Shown piece after piece: positions 6,643 through 9,169 of a DNA stretch of 9,169 nucleotides. Below the pieces are notes generated by a model that had not been told where the DNA came from, did no database searches, and saw only the letters and a list, made by a program, of their open reading frames with translations. A program made the position numbers and the translations under genes. The first letter of the stretch is position 1; every line of letters starts with the position of its first letter. The DNA lies in NCBI GenBank assembly GCA_904393845.1, contig CAJFNB010000057.1, forward strand, positions 1 through 9,169. The letters run 5' to 3'. The DNA is from Alloclostridium intestinigallinarum. Its GTDB lineage: Bacteria > Bacillota > Clostridia > Christensenellales > UBA3700.

Positions 6643-7656
6643 GTGAGCAAGGTAATCGAAGACATTATAGCCAGAGCGCAGCAAAACGTCAAAACGATAG
6701 TTTTGGCGGAGGGCGAAGAACCCCGCACCGTTGCGGCGTCGCAGGTTATTGCGGCAAAGGGTATTGCAAAACTTATCCTTTTGGGCGATGAAGCCAAAAT
6801 CAAGGATATGTATCCCAATTTCAAAAGCAAGAATATCACGATAGTCAATCCTCTTGTCGGCGATAACGAAGATTACATCAACGAATACTACGAGCTGCGC
6901 AAAGCCAAGGGAATGACCATGGAACAAGCTCGTCTCAACATGAAGAATCCGCTCTTTTACGGCGCGATGATGGTCAGAAAGGGCGTTGCCGACGGTATGG
7001 TCGCGGGCGCAATAAACGCTACCGGCAACGTGCTCAGGGCAGGCTTGCAGATAATCAAAACCGCTCCCGGCATAAGAACGGTCAGCAGCTGCTTTATCAT
7101 GTGCCTCGACGAAACCCATATGAAGGACAGGCACGTCATGGTGTTCGGCGACAGCGCCGTGAATATTGCGCCTACCGCACAGCAGCTTGCTGATATAGCG
7201 GTGGCTTCCGCGCAGACGGCGCGTCTTATGGCGGGCATAGAACCCAGAATAGCCATGCTTTCCTTCTCCACGAAGGGCAGCGCCAAGCATGAAGAAGTGG
7301 ATAAGGTCGTGGACGCGACGAATTTCGTAAAATACGCCCATCCCGAACTGCTCATCGACGGCGAATTGCAGGTGGACGCGGCAATCGTTCCTTCGGTAGC
7401 GCGTCTCAAAGCTCCCGATTCGCCCGTTGCGGGCAACGCCAACGTGCTTATATTCCCTTCGCTTGAAGCGGGCAATATAGGTTACAAGCTCGTTCAGCGT
7501 TTCTCGGGCGCAGAGGCAATCGGACCTATCTGCCAGGGCTTTGCAAAGCCGGTAAACGACCTTTCGCGCGGATGCAGTGTGGACGATATAGTTTCCGTAG
7601 TGGCAATCACCGCCGTGCAGGCTCAACAGAACGATAAAACGGGGGAGAAAAAGTAA
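6643..7656 (+). CDS. pta: Phosphate acetyltransferase (phosphotransacetylase)
   Basis: Pta converts acetyl-CoA and phosphate to acetyl phosphate and CoA in the cytoplasm, the first step of acetate formation. The 337-residue product is the normal length of the short, single-domain form. Family blocks visible are the N-terminal IVLAEGEEPRT, the ADGMVAGA segment, LQIIKTAPG, MLSFSTKGSAKHEE, DGELQVDAA, NVLIFPSLEAGNIGYK, and the C-terminal GPICQGFAKPVNDLSRGC, which carries the conserved arginine. I start at GTG 6643 because the GGAGG site at 6632-6636 is correctly spaced and homology begins there; the frame is open further upstream to 6229 only because it runs antisense through tmcAL. It overlaps ackA by one base (TAATG). 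Confidence 0.94.
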   Translation: MSKVIEDIIARAQQNVKTIVLAEGEEPRTVAASQVIAAKGIAKLILLGDEAKIKDMYPNFKSKNITIVNPLVGDNEDYINEYYELRKAKGMTMEQARLNMKNPLFYGAMMVRKGVADGMVAGAINATGNVLRAGLQIIKTAPGIRTVSSCFIMCLDETHMKDRHVMVFGDSAVNIAPTAQQLADIAVASAQTARLMAGIEPRIAMLSFSTKGSAKHEEVDKVVDATNFVKYAHPELLIDGELQVDAAIVPSVARLKAPDSPVAGNANVLIFPSLEAGNIGYKLVQRFSGAEAIGPICQGFAKPVNDLSRGCSVDDIVSVVAITAVQAQQNDKTGEKK

Positions 7657-8867
7657 TGAAAATTTTAACGGTAAACGCGGGCAGTTCGTCTTTGAAGTAT
7701 CAGCTCATTGAGATGACTGATGAATCCGTATTGTGCAAGGGCGGCATAGAACGCATAGGTTTAAGCGGCTTTAGCTCGGAAAACGTAAAGCACGAGGGTG
7801 TTCACGGCGAAGTGAAAATCCGCGCCGAGCTTGCCGATCATACCGAGGCGTTCAACCTGCTCATGAAACTGCTTACGGACAAGAAATACGGGGTGATAGA
7901 TTCCGTTTCGGAAATAGCCGCGGTAGGGCACAGATTCGTTCATTCGGGTACGGGCGGCAGCGCTCCCTGCCTGCTTGACGACGCAAAACTCGACAGCCTT
8001 TACGCCGACAGGGATCTGGCTCCGCTCCATATGCCCGCAAACGTCAGCTGCGTACGCTCGTGCATGAAGGTTATGCCCGGCGTTCCCAACGTGGGCGTGT
8101 TCGATACCTATTTCCACTCCACGATGCCTCCGCGCGCTTATATGTACGGCGTGGCGTACGAAGACTACGAAAAATACCATGTACGCAAGTATGGCTTCCA
8201 CGGCGCGTCCCACCGTTATGTGAGCGCCAAAGCCATAGAATATCTTACCGGCCGCGGATTGCCCGCCGGCAAGATAATCACCTGCCATCTGGGCAACGGC
8301 TCGTCCGTTACGGCGGTACAGGACGGCAAGTGCGTGGATACGTCCATGGGTATGACCCCTTTGGCGGGTATGCTGATGGGTACCAGGAGCGGCAGCGTCG
8401 ATCCGTTCATAGTCGACTATCTCGGAAAAAAGCGCGGTATGACGGTGGATGAAACGCTGTATTATCTGAATAAAAAGTGCGGTTTTATCGGCTACTGCGG
8501 ATATTCCGATTGCAGGGATATATACCGTCTTATAGATGAGGGCGATGAAAAGGCGCGTCTTGCAATGGACGTATTCGGGTATCAGATAAGGAAAATCATC
8601 GGCGCGTACGCCGCCGCGATGAACGGACTTGACGCTATTGTATTTACCGGCGGCATCGGCGAAAATTCCGCCGACGCGCGTAACGATATATGTCCCGGAC
8701 TTGAATTTTTGGGCGCGGAGTTCGACGCGGAAGCCTCGCACGACGCTCCCCGCGGCCAGATTGCGGAAATAAGCAAACCCGGTTCGAAAGTCAAAATGAT
8801 AATCGTTCCCACCAACGAGGAAATCGTGATTGCGCGCGATACCCGCGACGTGGCGTTCGGCAAATAA
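7656..8867 (+). CDS. ackA: Acetate kinase
   Basis: AckA transfers phosphate from acetyl phosphate to ADP, giving acetate and ATP. The 403 residues match the family length. Visible ASKHA-fold motifs are VNAGSSSLKY (N7), GHRFVHSG (R93), DLAPLHMPAN, FDTYFHSTMP (D150), YGFHGASH (F181, H182), HLGNGSS, MGTRSGSVDP (R244), the GGIGENS adenosine loop and PTNEEIVIARDT with the metal-linked glutamate. Several positions differ from the usual family sequence: HGGE is HSGT, LAPLHNP is LAPLHMP, DTAFH is DTYFH and FHGTSH is FHGASH. These flank the acyl pocket, so a related acid (propionate, butyrate) is possible, but pairing with pta favours acetate. A GGGGGAG site inside the end of pta serves the start; the TAATG overlap implies coupling. 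Confidence 0.93.
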   Translation: MKILTVNAGSSSLKYQLIEMTDESVLCKGGIERIGLSGFSSENVKHEGVHGEVKIRAELADHTEAFNLLMKLLTDKKYGVIDSVSEIAAVGHRFVHSGTGGSAPCLLDDAKLDSLYADRDLAPLHMPANVSCVRSCMKVMPGVPNVGVFDTYFHSTMPPRAYMYGVAYEDYEKYHVRKYGFHGASHRYVSAKAIEYLTGRGLPAGKIITCHLGNGSSVTAVQDGKCVDTSMGMTPLAGMLMGTRSGSVDPFIVDYLGKKRGMTVDETLYYLNKKCGFIGYCGYSDCRDIYRLIDEGDEKARLAMDVFGYQIRKIIGAYAAAMNGLDAIVFTGGIGENSADARNDICPGLEFLGAEFDAEASHDAPRGQIAEISKPGSKVKMIIVPTNEEIVIARDTRDVAFGK

Positions 8868-8902
8868 TTGCTTATATTATATAATAAATGCGCGTAAAAT
8901 GT

Positions 8903-8931
8903 TTGACAATACGCGGAAAATCTTATATAAT
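8903..8931 (+). promoter_or_regulatory. rpmF promoter, perfect consensus
   Basis: TTGACA (8903-8908), exactly 17 bp, then TATAAT (8926-8931): an ideal sigma-A promoter between ackA and rpmF. It gives a leader of about 35 bases that carries AGGAGGT at 8959-8965. No terminator hairpin is visible between ackA and this promoter, so readthrough from pta-ackA may add to it. Confidence 0.9.
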
Positions 8932-8972
8932 AGCAAGGCAAACCCGATTATAAGCATAGGAGGTGTACGAAA

Positions 8973-9164
8973 ATGGCAGTACCCAAGGGAAAAACATCTA
9001 AGGCCAGAAAGCGTTCCAGGGCGGCGAATTGGAAGCTGAACAAGCCCAATCTCGTAGAGTGCCCTCATTGTCACGAACTCAAAATGCCCCATCAAGTGTG
9101 CGGCAACTGCGGATACTACGACAACGAGGAAGTTGTCAGCAAGGCCGAAAAGAAGGCTGACTGA
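8973..9164 (+). CDS. rpmF: 50S ribosomal protein L32
   Basis: A 63-residue basic protein of the large ribosomal subunit. It starts with the typical MAVPKGKTSKARKRSRAAN, and its zinc ribbon is intact with cysteines 30, 33, 43 and 46 (CPHC and CGNC), so this is the zinc-binding paralogue type. An AGGAGGT Shine-Dalgarno site lies seven bases before ATG. In many bacteria rpmF follows a DUF177 (YceD) gene and precedes plsX; here the DUF177 gene is absent, ackA is the upstream neighbour, and the window ends five bases after the stop. Confidence 0.97.
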   Translation: MAVPKGKTSKARKRSRAANWKLNKPNLVECPHCHELKMPHQVCGNCGYYDNEEVVSKAEKKAD

Positions 9165-9169
9165 TTGCT

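Noticed and set aside
6604..7626. 340-codon minus-strand open frame opposite pta
   Set aside because: It runs exactly antisense to a well-conserved enzyme; its composition (rich in R, H, F, Y) is typical of a shadow frame.
7761..8741. 326-codon minus-strand open frame opposite ackA
   Set aside because: Antisense shadow of a conserved gene with no family features of its own.
8868..8900. AT-rich palindrome (ATTATATAAT) after ackA as a terminator
   Set aside because: The stem has no GC pairs and no T-tract follows, so it should not stop transcription; similar runs are expected by chance in this spacer.

Overview
The window looks like chromosome from an uncultured, probably gut-associated, low-to-mid GC Firmicute of the class Clostridia. 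The evidence is a zinc-ribbon L32, a clostridial-type Pol IV, TmcAL beside pta-ackA-rpmF, a lipobox surface protein ending in a membrane helix and basic tail, and near-consensus sigma-A promoters with strong Shine-Dalgarno sites. A position inside Christensenellales or relatives is possible, but I cannot establish it from the sequence.

Layout. Positions 1 to about 345 hold the end of an ABC-transporter ATPase gene and, in a 4-nt ATGA overlap, the first two membrane helices of its permease. At about 330-360 this reading frame passes without a stop into the C-terminal half of GalU (UDP-glucose pyrophosphorylase), which ends at 843 before a clear terminator. The left part is GC-richer (about 62% against 54% by hand count). 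I read this as a chimeric joint, most likely an assembly artefact, possibly a real rearrangement. Next come dinB (minus strand) and a divergent 1021-residue lipoprotein (plus strand). Their shared 89-bp spacer holds two strong promoters, both placed so that the transcripts should be leaderless, plus a dyad over the dinB -35. The lipoprotein ends at a hairpin shared with the convergent tmcAL gene. tmcAL is divergent from pta-ackA, which is followed by rpmF on its own perfect promoter.

How the genes work together. pta and ackA form an ATP-yielding acetyl-CoA to acetate pathway. TmcAL uses acetate and ATP to acetylate the wobble cytidine of elongator tRNA-Met. L32 is a ribosomal protein, so the right half links acetate metabolism to translation. 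DinB is a lesion-bypass polymerase. The large lipoprotein resembles M60/enhancin-type glycan-binding surface proteins but has no visible HExxH zinc site; it appears tethered at both ends and is probably a carbohydrate-binding or structural envelope protein.

There is no CRISPR array, transposase, tRNA or rRNA in the window. The least ordinary points are the ABC/GalU joint, the paired leaderless promoters, the apparently inactive M60-like double-anchored lipoprotein, and an acetate kinase with several changes around its substrate pocket.
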